This document shows, one piece after another, positions 17,287 through 26,632 of a stretch of DNA of 64,000 nt. Each line of letters starts with the position of its first letter. Position 1 is the first letter of the stretch. Origin of the DNA: Terriglobus albidus. Its GTDB lineage: Bacteria > Acidobacteriota > Terriglobia > Terriglobales > Acidobacteriaceae. The notes beneath the pieces are model-generated. The model was not told the origin of the DNA. It did not search any database and saw only the letters and a program-made list of their open reading frames with translations. The stretch covers positions 5,642,001 through 5,706,000 of the forward strand of contig NZ_CP042806.1 in the NCBI RefSeq assembly GCF_008000815.1. Reading direction: 5' to 3'. The position numbers and the translations under genes are program-made.

Positions 17287-18732
17287 TTATGTCCCATTCA
17301 ACCAACCGCCGGTAAAGCCTGCTCGCTTCAAACCGCGCACCAGGTTGGGCACTTTGCGGGTGGCGTTCCAGATGATCCCCGTTTTGTAATTCGCGATCAT
17401 GCCTAGAATCGGCCCCTGATTGTCGCTGAGATAATCATTGTCAACCCAGCCTAAGCGCCCATCAACGCTGCCTGACCTAAGGCTCACATGGGTATCACGG
17501 AAGCTCGGGTTGAACGCATCGAAAAAACCGTACGTGCCGTAAAGCCGCCCGCCTTGGAAATTGCGTAAGGCCCAGGCTGCAGGGATGCAGATCTCGGGTG
17601 CAAATGGAATCGAGGCTACCGCGGCGATGGGGGCAAGGGTGCCATGGTCTTCCTCATCGGGCATGCCCTTCGGCCCATAGGCCGCATAGCCATAAAACTG
17701 CGTCGGCTTGCCTTTGAAGTCTATGACGAGATCGCCTGGTCCATCGCAAGCGCTGAGGCCCCAGATGTCCTTGGAATAACCATCCCAACCCATGGGGTTG
17801 GCCATGGCATAGTTGCGCTGCGCATAGGTGGCGCGACGTGAATTCTCGAAATAATCAAACCCGGCCGCGCGCGTGGTCGCATCATAGATGCCGCGATAGT
17901 CAACCCACACGGCCCCATATTGATGCGCAAAGTGCGGCGCAAAGGAGAGGTAGCGGTTCGCACCTTCTCCGCGCCAATATTTGGGGAAGGGCGCAGTCCA
18001 TGCCTCGTAGGCACCCTCCTTAGCCGGGTGAGACCGTGAGCCGAGCGCGAGGAAATAGAGCGCCATGCCCTCGTTATAGCCATCCCAATTTCGCTCAATA
18101 AAACCCCTCTCCGGGTGCCAGCCCATCGAGATGGCTTTGCCGCCCGTGCTATTGGCCTGCATCCAATCCCATTCGGTGCGATCCAGCAGACGCTGCGCGA
18201 GTGCGCGGATCTCCTTTTCCTTCTCATCCTCCCGGTCGAACCAGCCTTGCGCAAACGCCATGCCCATTTGCAGCCAGCAGGTATCAATTGTTGAAAGCTC
18301 CCAATCTGGCAACCGCAGTCCGGTCTCCATATCGATAAAGTGGTAATAGAAGCCACGATAGCCCGCGGTGCCAGACCGTTGTTCGCCCTGCGGTAATTGC
18401 TCAAAGAACCGCAGCGTCCGCAACGTGATGTCTCGTGCCTGATTGCGTGTGATCCAACCGCGCTCAACTCCAATTGGCCAGGCAGTTAGAGCGAAGCCTG
18501 TCCCCGTGATGCTGCAAGCGGACGGCGTCGACCAACGATCTGCCATCAGGCCGTTGCTATGGTTCACACGCTCCCAGTAAAAGTTAAAAGTGCGATGCTC
18601 AATATCGCTGAGCAACTGGGAATCCGAAACGCGCGCCGTAACAGCCTTCGTCCATATCGGACTAGAGACAATTCCGGCGGCAGCAGCGCTGAGGAAACTG
18701 CGGCGAGTCAGTGTCAGAGGCTCCCTGGTCAT
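17287..18732 (-). CDS. Glucoamylase-like/GH144-type secreted glycoside hydrolase
   Basis: 481 residues. The N-terminus TRRSFLSAAAAGIV is a Tat-type signal (RRSFL), so export of a folded enzyme is likely. The rest matches the glycoamylase-like (PF10091) domain found in GH144 beta-1,2-glucan hydrolases: TFNFYWERVNHSNGLMADR, SITGTGFALTAWPIGVERGW, GFYYHFIDMETG, LSTIDTCWLQMG, EWDWMQ, and MGWDGYSKDIWGLSACDGP. The carboxylate-rich loops of the (alpha/alpha)6 barrel are retained. Start at 18732 is chosen because it puts the RR motif at the N-terminus; a longer frame exists upstream. Solitary gene; activity on beta-1,2-glucan is inferred from family only. Confidence 0.82.
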   Translation of the reverse strand: MTREPLTLTRRSFLSAAAAGIVSSPIWTKAVTARVSDSQLLSDIEHRTFNFYWERVNHSNGLMADRWSTPSACSITGTGFALTAWPIGVERGWITRNQARDITLRTLRFFEQLPQGEQRSGTAGYRGFYYHFIDMETGLRLPDWELSTIDTCWLQMGMAFAQGWFDREDEKEKEIRALAQRLLDRTEWDWMQANSTGGKAISMGWHPERGFIERNWDGYNEGMALYFLALGSRSHPAKEGAYEAWTAPFPKYWRGEGANRYLSFAPHFAHQYGAVWVDYRGIYDATTRAAGFDYFENSRRATYAQRNYAMANPMGWDGYSKDIWGLSACDGPGDLVIDFKGKPTQFYGYAAYGPKGMPDEEDHGTLAPIAAVASIPFAPEICIPAAWALRNFQGGRLYGTYGFFDAFNPSFRDTHVSLRSGSVDGRLGWVDNDYLSDNQGPILGMIANYKTGIIWNATRKVPNLVRGLKRAGFTGGWLNGT

Positions 18733-18788
18733 CGTCCAGTCAGTGTAACGGAGGAAGAGACCAGAGCCGGAGCCATGGTTGGCGCTAT

Positions 18789-18927
18789 CAGGGCAATGCA
18801 CTTATCGAACCGGCCCAGAGTCAGGATTAGTCCTTATAAAGGCCGTTGTCGCCAATGGAGAGGTCAGTACCGAGAAGCCGACTTTCCGTTACCAATTTTG
18901 ATCTGAATAAGTGACTCGGCGATTTGG
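18789..18927 (+). repeat. Dispersed repeat family 2, long copy
   Basis: GGGCAATGCACTTATCGAAC at the left, AGTCAGGATTAGTCCTTATA in the middle and GAATAAGTGACTCGGCGATT at the right. The left two-thirds match 24325-24430 closely and the right third matches 7126-7164. Fills most of the gap between the GH144-like gene and the ABM-domain gene. Confidence 0.65.
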
Positions 18928-19018
18928 CATCAATCCGGGTCGATCGGTGACAAGATGCGCGTTTCACAGGGCAAAAAAGTTCATCTGGACGCGCTTAGGC
19001 GCTTCGATGTGCTCCAAC

Positions 19019-19420
19019 TCACTTCGATTTAGAGCCGAGCAGGATCGGATCAGTCTCAATGAGTATGAGCGACTTCACCATCGTTTGCGTCTCGGACTTG
19101 TACTTTAGGAAATGGGCTGTCTGTAGATGCGACGCGTATGCAGACTGGCTGCTATAGCTTTCAAAGAGTCGAATCTGATTCGGGTGAGCTTTGACCGACA
19201 CGGCGTAGAGAGCCAGCACTCCGGGTTCCACCCGGATCGAGGTCTCAATCTCCTCTTTGAGTGCTGCCTTATAGGCCGTCAGTTGATTGGGATCGATCTC
19301 CAGCTCTGCGATTCTCACGATGCGTTGCTCAGTCACTTGTGAATACCCGCGTTGAATTTGTATAGAAGCAACGAAGAATGCCAACGGCACGATGACATAG
19401 ATGGTTCGCTTTGCAAACAT
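19019..19420 (-). CDS. Antibiotic biosynthesis monooxygenase (ABM)-domain protein with signal segment
   Basis: 133 residues. An N-terminal hydrophobic segment (about 7-24) is followed by a dimeric alpha+beta-barrel ABM domain: IVRIAELEIDPNQLTAYKAAL, EPGVLALYAVSV, IRLFESYSSQSAYASHLQTAHFLKYK. Family members include YgiN-type quinol monooxygenases that need no cofactor. The signal segment is unusual for the cytosolic members and suggests a periplasmic location. GGGAGAGATC precedes the ATG. It lies 76 bases downstream of the AraC gene on the same strand. Confidence 0.8.
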   Translation of the reverse strand: MFAKRTIYVIVPLAFFVASIQIQRGYSQVTEQRIVRIAELEIDPNQLTAYKAALKEEIETSIRVEPGVLALYAVSVKAHPNQIRLFESYSSQSAYASHLQTAHFLKYKSETQTMVKSLILIETDPILLGSKSK

Positions 19421-19496
19421 GATCTCTCCCGTGCTTCACAGGCGATGTTGGGCGGTAAGGTTTGTCTCGACAATTCGATATCGAACACGAGACTCG

Positions 19497-20447
19497 TCAA
19501 CCTCTTGCTTCGGTTACGAGACTATTGGACTTGAGCGCACGGATATCTCGTATCGGTGGAAGACCGAAACAGCGACTGTACTCTCGGCTGAACTGGCTGA
19601 TGCTCTCGTAGCCGACTTCATAGGCGGCGGTTGTCGCGTCCAAACCATCCATCAACATGCGCTCCCGCGCGGTTTGAAGCCTCAGCATCTTCTGATACTG
19701 TAATGGGCTCATCGAGGTCAACGCTCGGAACTGGTGGTGCAGCGTTGAAACTCCCATGCGGGCAGTCTTGGCCAGGTCTTCCACACTCAGTGGTTTTGTG
19801 AAGTTCGCACGCAGCCAGGAGATCGCTCTTGCCGTTCGCTGAACGAGATCTCCACTCGTGGCAATCGCGCGGAGACGGCTAGCCTGTGGTGTCTTGAGCA
19901 AGCGGTAGATGATCTCGCGTTGGATCAACGGGCTGAGGAACGGGATGTCTTCCGGCGTATCAACAAGATTGAGCAAACGCTGACAGGCATCTAGTAGCCC
20001 CAAAGTGGTTTCGCCTACGGCTAGACCTTGCCGGTGCGGATGGGCTTCTGCCTCAGGAAGGTCATCTTGAGTAAGAACTTCGCGAACCATCGGCATATCG
20101 AAGCGTAGAAACATGACCAGAAGCGGCGTCTTCTCCGATGCTTCTACGATCTGACTCTGCGCGGGCACGTCGATCGAGGACAAAAGAAATGACGACGAAT
20201 CGCAGACATATTGGGTTTGACCGAGGATGACATGCTTGCGCCCCTGCACGAAGATGCTCAAGCTGGGCTCGTAGGAAGCTCGGTAGCACGGTGTCGGCTC
20301 GTCCCGGTGATAAAGAACTACTCCGGGAACAGCCGTGACATGCTCCCCCGCAGCGCCCGTGATCGACGCGATGCGGCGGGCAAGTTCATGCCTCGCCTCC
20401 AATACGGCTGGGTCATCATGGACAATATTTTTCGTCTTGGCAGGCAT
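19497..20447 (-). CDS. AraC family transcriptional regulator
   Basis: 316 residues. N-terminal AraC_N (PF06719-type) domain with PCYRASYEPSLSIFVQGRKHVILG, SSIDVPAQSQIVEASEKTPL and LLNLVDTPEDIPFLSPLIQREIIYRLL; C-terminal double HTH with VEDLAKTARMGVSTLHHQFRALTSMSPLQYQKMLRLQ and AAYEVGYESISQFSREYSRCFG. Divergent from the SDR-CMD-cupin-DUF2255-AKR group at 20627, which it probably controls. This AraC type is repeatedly found divergent from aldo/keto reductase and SDR genes. Confidence 0.93.
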   Translation of the reverse strand: MPAKTKNIVHDDPAVLEARHELARRIASITGAAGEHVTAVPGVVLYHRDEPTPCYRASYEPSLSIFVQGRKHVILGQTQYVCDSSSFLLSSIDVPAQSQIVEASEKTPLLVMFLRFDMPMVREVLTQDDLPEAEAHPHRQGLAVGETTLGLLDACQRLLNLVDTPEDIPFLSPLIQREIIYRLLKTPQASRLRAIATSGDLVQRTARAISWLRANFTKPLSVEDLAKTARMGVSTLHHQFRALTSMSPLQYQKMLRLQTARERMLMDGLDATTAAYEVGYESISQFSREYSRCFGLPPIRDIRALKSNSLVTEARG

Positions 20448-20626
20448 CCTAAGGCTCTCATTTTAAGCCTAGACCCTTTTGCCGGAAATTTCTGCCCCAA
20501 ACAGGATCAGGCAAACAATCGGCAGGATTAGGTAAGTAATGTCCTTCTCCTCTCTCTAGTGTTGAAAGTGCCCTCGAAGACGGCGATTCGGGCCGAGATC
20601 AGAGAAACGGCCACGAGAGGAAGAAG

Positions 20627-21394
20627 ATGAACATTTCATTTGAAGGTAAGGTGGCACTCGTTACAGGCGCGGCGTCTGGGCTCGGATTTGCAACAGCCAA
20701 GGCTTTTGCGGAATCGGAAGCAGCCGTTGTTCTGGCGGACGTGAACGAAACGGAAGTCGAGGCGGCGGCCAACGAACTGGCCTACAAGGGCTTCAAGACC
20801 CTGGCGATTCGCTGCGATGTTTCGAAAGACCACGAAGTCGAAGCGATGGTTAAGCAGACCGTTGCGAAGTTCGGTCGCCTGGACGCTGCCTACAACAACG
20901 CAGGTATCCAGAACGTCCTTGCCGAAACTGCGGATTCGCCTCGCGACGACTATGACCGCGTCATGGCGGTGAACCTGCGTGGCGTATGGAGCTGCATGAA
21001 GTTTGAGCTGCAGGTGATGCGCGAACAAGGCAGCGGCGCCATCGTGAATTGCTCTTCGTTGGGCGGCCTCGTCGGCGGAAATCAACGTGGGACGTACCAC
21101 GCGGCGAAGCATGGCGTGATTGGTCTCACGAAGAGCGCAGCTCTGGAGTATGCGACTCGCGGCATCCGCGTAAACGATGTCTGTCCCGGTCTGATCCGTA
21201 CTCCGATGGCCGACAAGATGGAAGCTGGTGGGCAGGGTGAAGCGCTCAAGATGATGCGCGAGACGTTTGTCCCCATGCAGCGCGAAGGTCGTCCAGAGGA
21301 AATCGCCAACACCGTTCTATTCCTGTGCAGCGACTTGGCAAGCTATATAACCGGCCAGTCGATCTCGGTCGATGGTGGCTACGTGATGCGCTAG
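20627..21394 (+). CDS. SDR family oxidoreductase
   Basis: 255-residue classical SDR: TGAASGLG near residues 12-19, YNNAGIQN, Ser in NCSSLGG, YHAAK, and the C-terminal YITGQSISVDGGYVMR. GAGGAAGAAG precedes the ATG. First gene of an apparent operon, with only 12 bases before the next start. The cofactor loop plus the DVNETEVE acidic residue after beta2 suggests NAD rather than NADP preference (inference). Confidence 0.92.
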   Translation: MNISFEGKVALVTGAASGLGFATAKAFAESEAAVVLADVNETEVEAAANELAYKGFKTLAIRCDVSKDHEVEAMVKQTVAKFGRLDAAYNNAGIQNVLAETADSPRDDYDRVMAVNLRGVWSCMKFELQVMREQGSGAIVNCSSLGGLVGGNQRGTYHAAKHGVIGLTKSAALEYATRGIRVNDVCPGLIRTPMADKMEAGGQGEALKMMRETFVPMQREGRPEEIANTVLFLCSDLASYITGQSISVDGGYVMR

Positions 21395-21406
21395 GAGGTA
21401 CGCAGG

Positions 21407-22289
21407 ATGGGTCGAATCACCGTGAGCGATATGGTGGTAAAGACCGAAGCTGTGGATGGAGCGCCGGCTGACCACGGACGGCGCTCCATCATCAAGGCCG
21501 GGCTGGCGGCGAGCATTCTGGCGCTGTGGCAGGCCGAGCCTTCCTGGGCTCTGGAGAATCGAATGTCCAACGAAATGAAACACGGTGCACTTCCCAGCGT
21601 TCTGTCAATGAGTGACGTCCACGCTGTTTCACCTGCATTGGCTCACTACACCGAAGAACCGCTTCTCAACGGATTGTGGAAGCGCTCTGAGCTTTCGCCA
21701 CGTGATCGCAGCGTGGTCACGGTGGCTGCGCTGATTGCCCGCATCCAGTCCATCGAGATGCCGTATCACTTCGTGCTAGCGCTCGACAACGGTGTGAAGC
21801 CCGCGGAGCTCTCCGAGATCATCACGCACCTCGCCTTCTACGCAGGGTGGGCCAATGCGATGTCGGCGGTCGCGGTGGCAAAGGACATCTTTCATGCGCG
21901 CGGAATCAGTGCTGATCAACTTCCTCCAGTGCATGATAAGTTGCTGCCGCTCAACGAGGAAGCCGAGGGACAGCGTGCGACCCAGGTTGGCAACAACTTC
22001 GGAGCCGTCTCTCCTGGTCTTGTGCAGAACACGACGGACCTTCTCTTCCGCGACTTGTGGCTCCGCCCCGCGCTTAAGCCGCGCGACCGCAGTCTTGTGA
22101 CCGTGAGCGCCTTGATTGCCAATGGGCAGACAGCGCAGATCACCTATCACCTCGGTCGCGCGATGGACAACGGTCTGACGCAAGAACAAGCCTCTGAAGT
22201 GCTGACATATCGCGTTTTACGCAGGATGGCCATGTGCATTTTCTGCCCTGCCTGTTGTGAAGGACGTTTTCGAGAAGCGCCAGAAGTAA
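21407..22289 (+). pseudogene. Tandem carboxymuconolactone-decarboxylase (CMD) protein gene with 2-base frameshift
   Basis: Starts with a Tat-like signal (GRRSIIKAGLAASILAL, about residues 25-41) followed by two CMD repeats: RDRSVVTVAALIARIQSIEMPYHFVLALDNGVKPAELSEIITHLAFYAGWANAMS is the first and a matching RDRSLVTVSALIA block is the second. At about 22205 the second repeat breaks. The sequence reads GCTGACATATCGCG where adding CA (GCTGACACATATCGCG) restores HIAFYAGWPCAFSALPVVKD, then VFEKRQK and a TAA at 22287-22289. So two bases have been lost from a CA repeat, or were dropped in sequencing. As written, the frame runs on into the cupin gene to give one 471-residue chimera. Neighbours are SDR upstream (12 bases) and cupin downstream. 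Confidence 0.82.
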
Positions 22290-22321
22290 CGCGTAGAAGC
22301 CGGACTTCAGCAAAGGAAACC

Positions 22322-22822
22322 ATGAGAATCTTCGCTCTCCCTCTACTTTCACAGCTCGTAATGGTTGGAGCATTTGCGCAAGCTCCTACAGCAGCTCCAG
22401 CACCAGACTCTACCAAAGGACTCACGATCAGTCATGCTGGCGTAAGACCCGTCGTTGATGGCTCACCGAAGTTCTTCACAGGCTCCGCCAAGGTCGAGCA
22501 GTTGTTCCCGGCAAATGCTCCATCACGCGTCTCAGGCGGCATCGTAACTTTTGCGCCTGGGGCGCGGAGCGCGTGGCATACGCATCCGCTCGGCCAGGTC
22601 CTCATCATCACGGCAGGTACAGGCCGCGTCCAAAAGGAAGGCGGTCCGATTCAGGTCGTCCATGCGGGGGATGTGGTTATCATTCCGGCCCATGTGAAGC
22701 ATTGGCACGGAGCCGCTCCGGACTCCTCGATGTCGCACATCGCAATTCAGGACAATCTGGACGGCGATACAGTTGACTGGTTGGAGCCTGTGACCGATCA
22801 GCAGTACAACGGCGGCAAATAG
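22322..22822 (+). CDS. Secreted cupin-domain protein
   Basis: 166 residues from its own ATG at 22322, preceded by AAAGGA. It has a signal peptide (RIFALPLLSQLVMVGAFAQA). Cupin motif 1 is SAWHTHPLGQVLIITAGTGRVQKEG and motif 2 is VVIIPAHVKHWHGAAPD, giving the usual three His plus Glu/Gln metal site. The family includes manganese-dependent hydroxynitrile-lyase-like cupins commonly encoded beside CMD proteins. Because of the frameshift upstream, this frame is also continuous with the CMD gene; the intact ribosome site and signal peptide argue that it is a separate protein. Confidence 0.85.
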   Translation: MRIFALPLLSQLVMVGAFAQAPTAAPAPDSTKGLTISHAGVRPVVDGSPKFFTGSAKVEQLFPANAPSRVSGGIVTFAPGARSAWHTHPLGQVLIITAGTGRVQKEGGPIQVVHAGDVVIIPAHVKHWHGAAPDSSMSHIAIQDNLDGDTVDWLEPVTDQQYNGGK

Positions 22823-22854
22823 ACCACTGTAGATTTCGACCAGGAGGCACTGTG

Positions 22855-23229
22855 ATGAGTGCATGGACAAAAGAAAGACTCCAACAGCTCGCGTCAACGG
22901 ACGACCTGCATATCGCTCCCTTTCGCGACGATGGCGTGACGCTTGGGACCCCGACGTGGATTTGGTCCGTCGTCGTTGACGGCGAGCTGTATGTGCGGGC
23001 ATACAACGGAACGGCGTCACGCTGGTATCTGGCGGCATCGAAACAGAAGGCGGGACAGATTACGGCTGCTGGCAAGACGACCGATGTCACCTTCGAGGAG
23101 GTCGCAGGCGAGGTGAACGACCGTATCGACGCTGCCTACCGCACTAAGTACGCTTCCAGTCCGTATCTGAAGCCGATGATCGATGATCGCGCTCGCGCGG
23201 CAACGGTGCGGATTTCACCCCAGGCCTGA
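22855..23229 (+). CDS. DUF2255 family protein
   Basis: 124 residues, single DUF2255 domain: LASTDDLHIAPFRDDGVTLGTPTWIWSVVVDGELYVRAY, then RWYLAASKQKAG and VNDRIDAAYRTKY. The split-barrel-like fold resembles flavin-binding pyridoxamine-oxidase-type proteins, but no function is established. AGGAGG at 22842-22847 serves the ATG; a GTG three bases upstream is possible. Lies between cupin and aldo/keto reductase genes, an association common for this family. Confidence 0.85.
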   Translation: MSAWTKERLQQLASTDDLHIAPFRDDGVTLGTPTWIWSVVVDGELYVRAYNGTASRWYLAASKQKAGQITAAGKTTDVTFEEVAGEVNDRIDAAYRTKYASSPYLKPMIDDRARAATVRISPQA

Positions 23230-24792
<1,563 letters not shown>

Positions 24793-25206
24793 ATGTCAAC
24801 CAACGAAAGCATGTTTCGCAAGCAGTACTTCCACGGTACCCGGGCCAATCTCTCACATGGCGATCTGATTGTGCCTGGGTATGCTTCCAACTTCGGCGAA
24901 GGAAAGCCACTATCGTGGGTGTACTGTACGGGCACGCTCGATGCGGCCATGTGGGGTGCTGAACTAGCCGTCGGCGATGGGCCGGAGAGAATTTACCTGG
25001 TCGAGCCGACGGGACCAATCGAAAACGACCCTAACTTGACCAACAAGAGGTTTCCCGGCAATCCAACTCTCTCCTATCGCTCGCGCGAGGCTCTGCGCGT
25101 TGTGGCGGAGGTAACGAACTGGCAGGGCCACTCGCCCGAGCAATTGCAACACATGAAGGATGGCCTCGCACGCCTCAAGGCGGAAGGAGGCGAGATCATC
25201 GATTGA
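24793..25206 (+). CDS. arr: NAD+-rifampin ADP-ribosyltransferase (Arr-like)
   Basis: 137 residues. Family pattern throughout: QYFHGTRANLSHGDLIVPGY, SNFGEG, YCTGTLDAAMWGAELAVG, IYLVEPTGPIENDPNLTNK, RFPGNPTLSYRSREALRVV and WQGHSPEQLQHMKDGL. Arr enzymes transfer ADP-ribose from NAD+ to the C23 hydroxyl of rifamycins and inactivate them. The length is normal (about 140). The start at 24793 is preferred, though the GGAGG is 12 bases away; ATG 24811 is an alternative. Frame extension upstream of 24793 does not resemble the family. It stands alone, with a MITE-like repeat directly after it, and shows no integron context. Confidence 0.9.
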   Translation: MSTNESMFRKQYFHGTRANLSHGDLIVPGYASNFGEGKPLSWVYCTGTLDAAMWGAELAVGDGPERIYLVEPTGPIENDPNLTNKRFPGNPTLSYRSREALRVVAEVTNWQGHSPEQLQHMKDGLARLKAEGGEIID

Positions 25207-25244
25207 CCGTACCGCACAATCCAGCACAAACGACACCCTTAGGT

Positions 25245-25337
25245 CTAGTGCAGGGCCGATGCATCTCTGGGCGTTTTCCGCAATGAAAACGCCGCTGCAC
25301 GCTCGTTCCGGGATACCCGGCGCGGGAGCAATGCTCT
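25245..25337 (+). mobile_element. MITE-like repeat family 1, copy A
   Basis: CTAGTGCAGGGC, then TGGGCGTTTTCCGCAATGAA, then CGGGATACCCGGC and an AATGCTCT end. Same orientation as copy E at 61267. The left terminal repeat is missing. No coding capacity for a transposase. Confidence 0.7.
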
Positions 25338-25357
25338 GACCAGCCTCTGACCAGCTT

Positions 25358-26242
25358 TCAATTCGCGTTCAGCGGCGTGACGGCGTCGATCACCGGCAGA
25401 GAGACGGTTGCCCGCGATGGTTTCAACGTAATTCCAAGTTGGTCGCGTAACGCTTCCAGCATAGAAGGCCCGGCCGGATCATCCGGTTTACGCATCTGCT
25501 GTGGAGGCGGCATCTCCATCGTGAAGTCCCATTGTCCTGTCAGCCCAGTTTGATCCACAACTCTGCGATCAATCTCACCTCGCATCTGCCCAGTCATTCC
25601 AACGAAGTTTGCGAACATCTCCATGGTTGTTCCGCGCGACGCATTCAACCACACCCCACCTTCCGCCGGTCTGGCCATATATCCATAGCACAAGGGCGGA
25701 TATGTGCCCTGCGGCTCGTTTCCGCATGGAACGCCACGCTCATGCGGCACCAGACGAGGCCCGGGCCTTCCTGGCTTTGCCAAACTCATCGCCAGTACCG
25801 GCACTTCTTTTTGCTCAAAGTGAATCTTCAGTCCGAACCGTTCCGCTAGCAGTGATTGCATCATCAACCGATACTGATCCTTTGTGAGATGTAGCGGAGC
25901 ATTGGCTTGTATCTCGTATCGCTGTCCGCTCTTCACCCGGTCCGGAAGCCTGGCCAGCATGACGCGCTCTTCTTCCGGTGTAAGCCACAATTTATATGCA
26001 AACCGGATATACGTCGCCAATCCAAAATCCGCATGAAACCGGCCATTCGGGTCGGAAAACCAGTCATCGGCACTCAATGCAAAAGACGGCGGCTTAAACG
26101 GCCCATCATCGGGTTTTATCGACGCCACCTCAAAGTTCATGCTTCCACCGGCAGCCTTCTGCCACTCCGGCATAGTAGTTGCCTGTTGCGCGCACATTTG
26201 TCCGCATAACCCGCATAGCAGGACACATCTCTTCCAGTTCAT
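25358..26242 (-). CDS. TIGR03435 family secreted protein
   Basis: 294 residues with a signal peptide (MNWKRCVLLCGLCGQMCAQQ). Family pattern: FEVASIKPDDGPF, DWFSDPNGRFHADFGLATYIRFAYKL, RYEIQANAPLHLTKDQYRLMMQSLLAERFGLKIHFEQKEVPVLAMSLAKPGPR-like block, the MEMFANFVG segment and FTMEMPPP. This family is expanded almost only in Acidobacteria and has no known function. ATG 26242 is preferred over an upstream TTG (26266); GGGAGG lies about 10 bases before it. Confidence 0.88.
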   Translation of the reverse strand: MNWKRCVLLCGLCGQMCAQQATTMPEWQKAAGGSMNFEVASIKPDDGPFKPPSFALSADDWFSDPNGRFHADFGLATYIRFAYKLWLTPEEERVMLARLPDRVKSGQRYEIQANAPLHLTKDQYRLMMQSLLAERFGLKIHFEQKEVPVLAMSLAKPGRPGPRLVPHERGVPCGNEPQGTYPPLCYGYMARPAEGGVWLNASRGTTMEMFANFVGMTGQMRGEIDRRVVDQTGLTGQWDFTMEMPPPQQMRKPDDPAGPSMLEALRDQLGITLKPSRATVSLPVIDAVTPLNAN

Positions 26243-26632
26243 TCTTGGACGCCTCCCAGGTTCCAACAGCTAGCGCACACTGAATCCCCTCCACCCCTAT
26301 GTAGCATTCTGTATTGAGATGGTCAAGGGTAATCGCCCTTCTCGGGCCGGGAGATTCTTCCAGGACATGTCGACAAATTCGATTTGAGCTTTTGTTTTGC
26401 TTAAGGGCACGGCTTTTAGCCGTGCCGTATGGCCCTCAACTAAGGCGCGGCTTTTAGCCGCTGAGGGCATAATCCCGGCACCTCAGCGGCTAAAGCCACA
26501 GGTATTTCAGTGCGGGAACGGGACGGCTAAAGCCGTCCCCTTAAGCAAGACATTCGCACCTGCGGTGCGAAGAGCGCTCGCTGAAACACTAGAGCTCTCA
26601 TGATTTATTCTTCGAACTTTAGACTCACTACC
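26243..26632. other. Gap holding a large palindromic repeat block
   Basis: The block at 26397-26548 takes up the centre. The remaining flanks show no gene. A short string, CATGATTTAT followed by TTTAGACTCACTA (26600-26628), recurs in diverged form at 42400-42430. Confidence 0.5.
26397..26548. repeat. BIME-like palindromic repeat block
   Basis: Bounded by TTGCTTAAGG and its exact complement CCTTAAGCAA. Inside are nested palindromes such as GGCACGGCTTTTAGCCGTGCC, GCGGCTTTTAGCCGC and GACGGCTAAAGCCGTC. It lies between the converging ends/starts of a TIGR03435 gene and the large repeat protein; probably folds as RNA. Confidence 0.75.

Noticed and set aside
21407-22822. A genuine CMD-cupin fusion protein
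   Set aside because: The linker is the CMD 3' end read out of frame, and the cupin part keeps its own ribosome site, ATG and signal peptide.
22852-22857. GTG at 22852 as start of the DUF2255 gene
   Set aside because: The ATG three bases further has better spacing from AGGAGG; the difference is one residue.
26397-26548. CRISPR-like array from repeated GGCTTTTAGCCG motifs
   Set aside because: Repeat units are palindromes with variable arms and spacing and no constant spacer length; this fits a BIME block.
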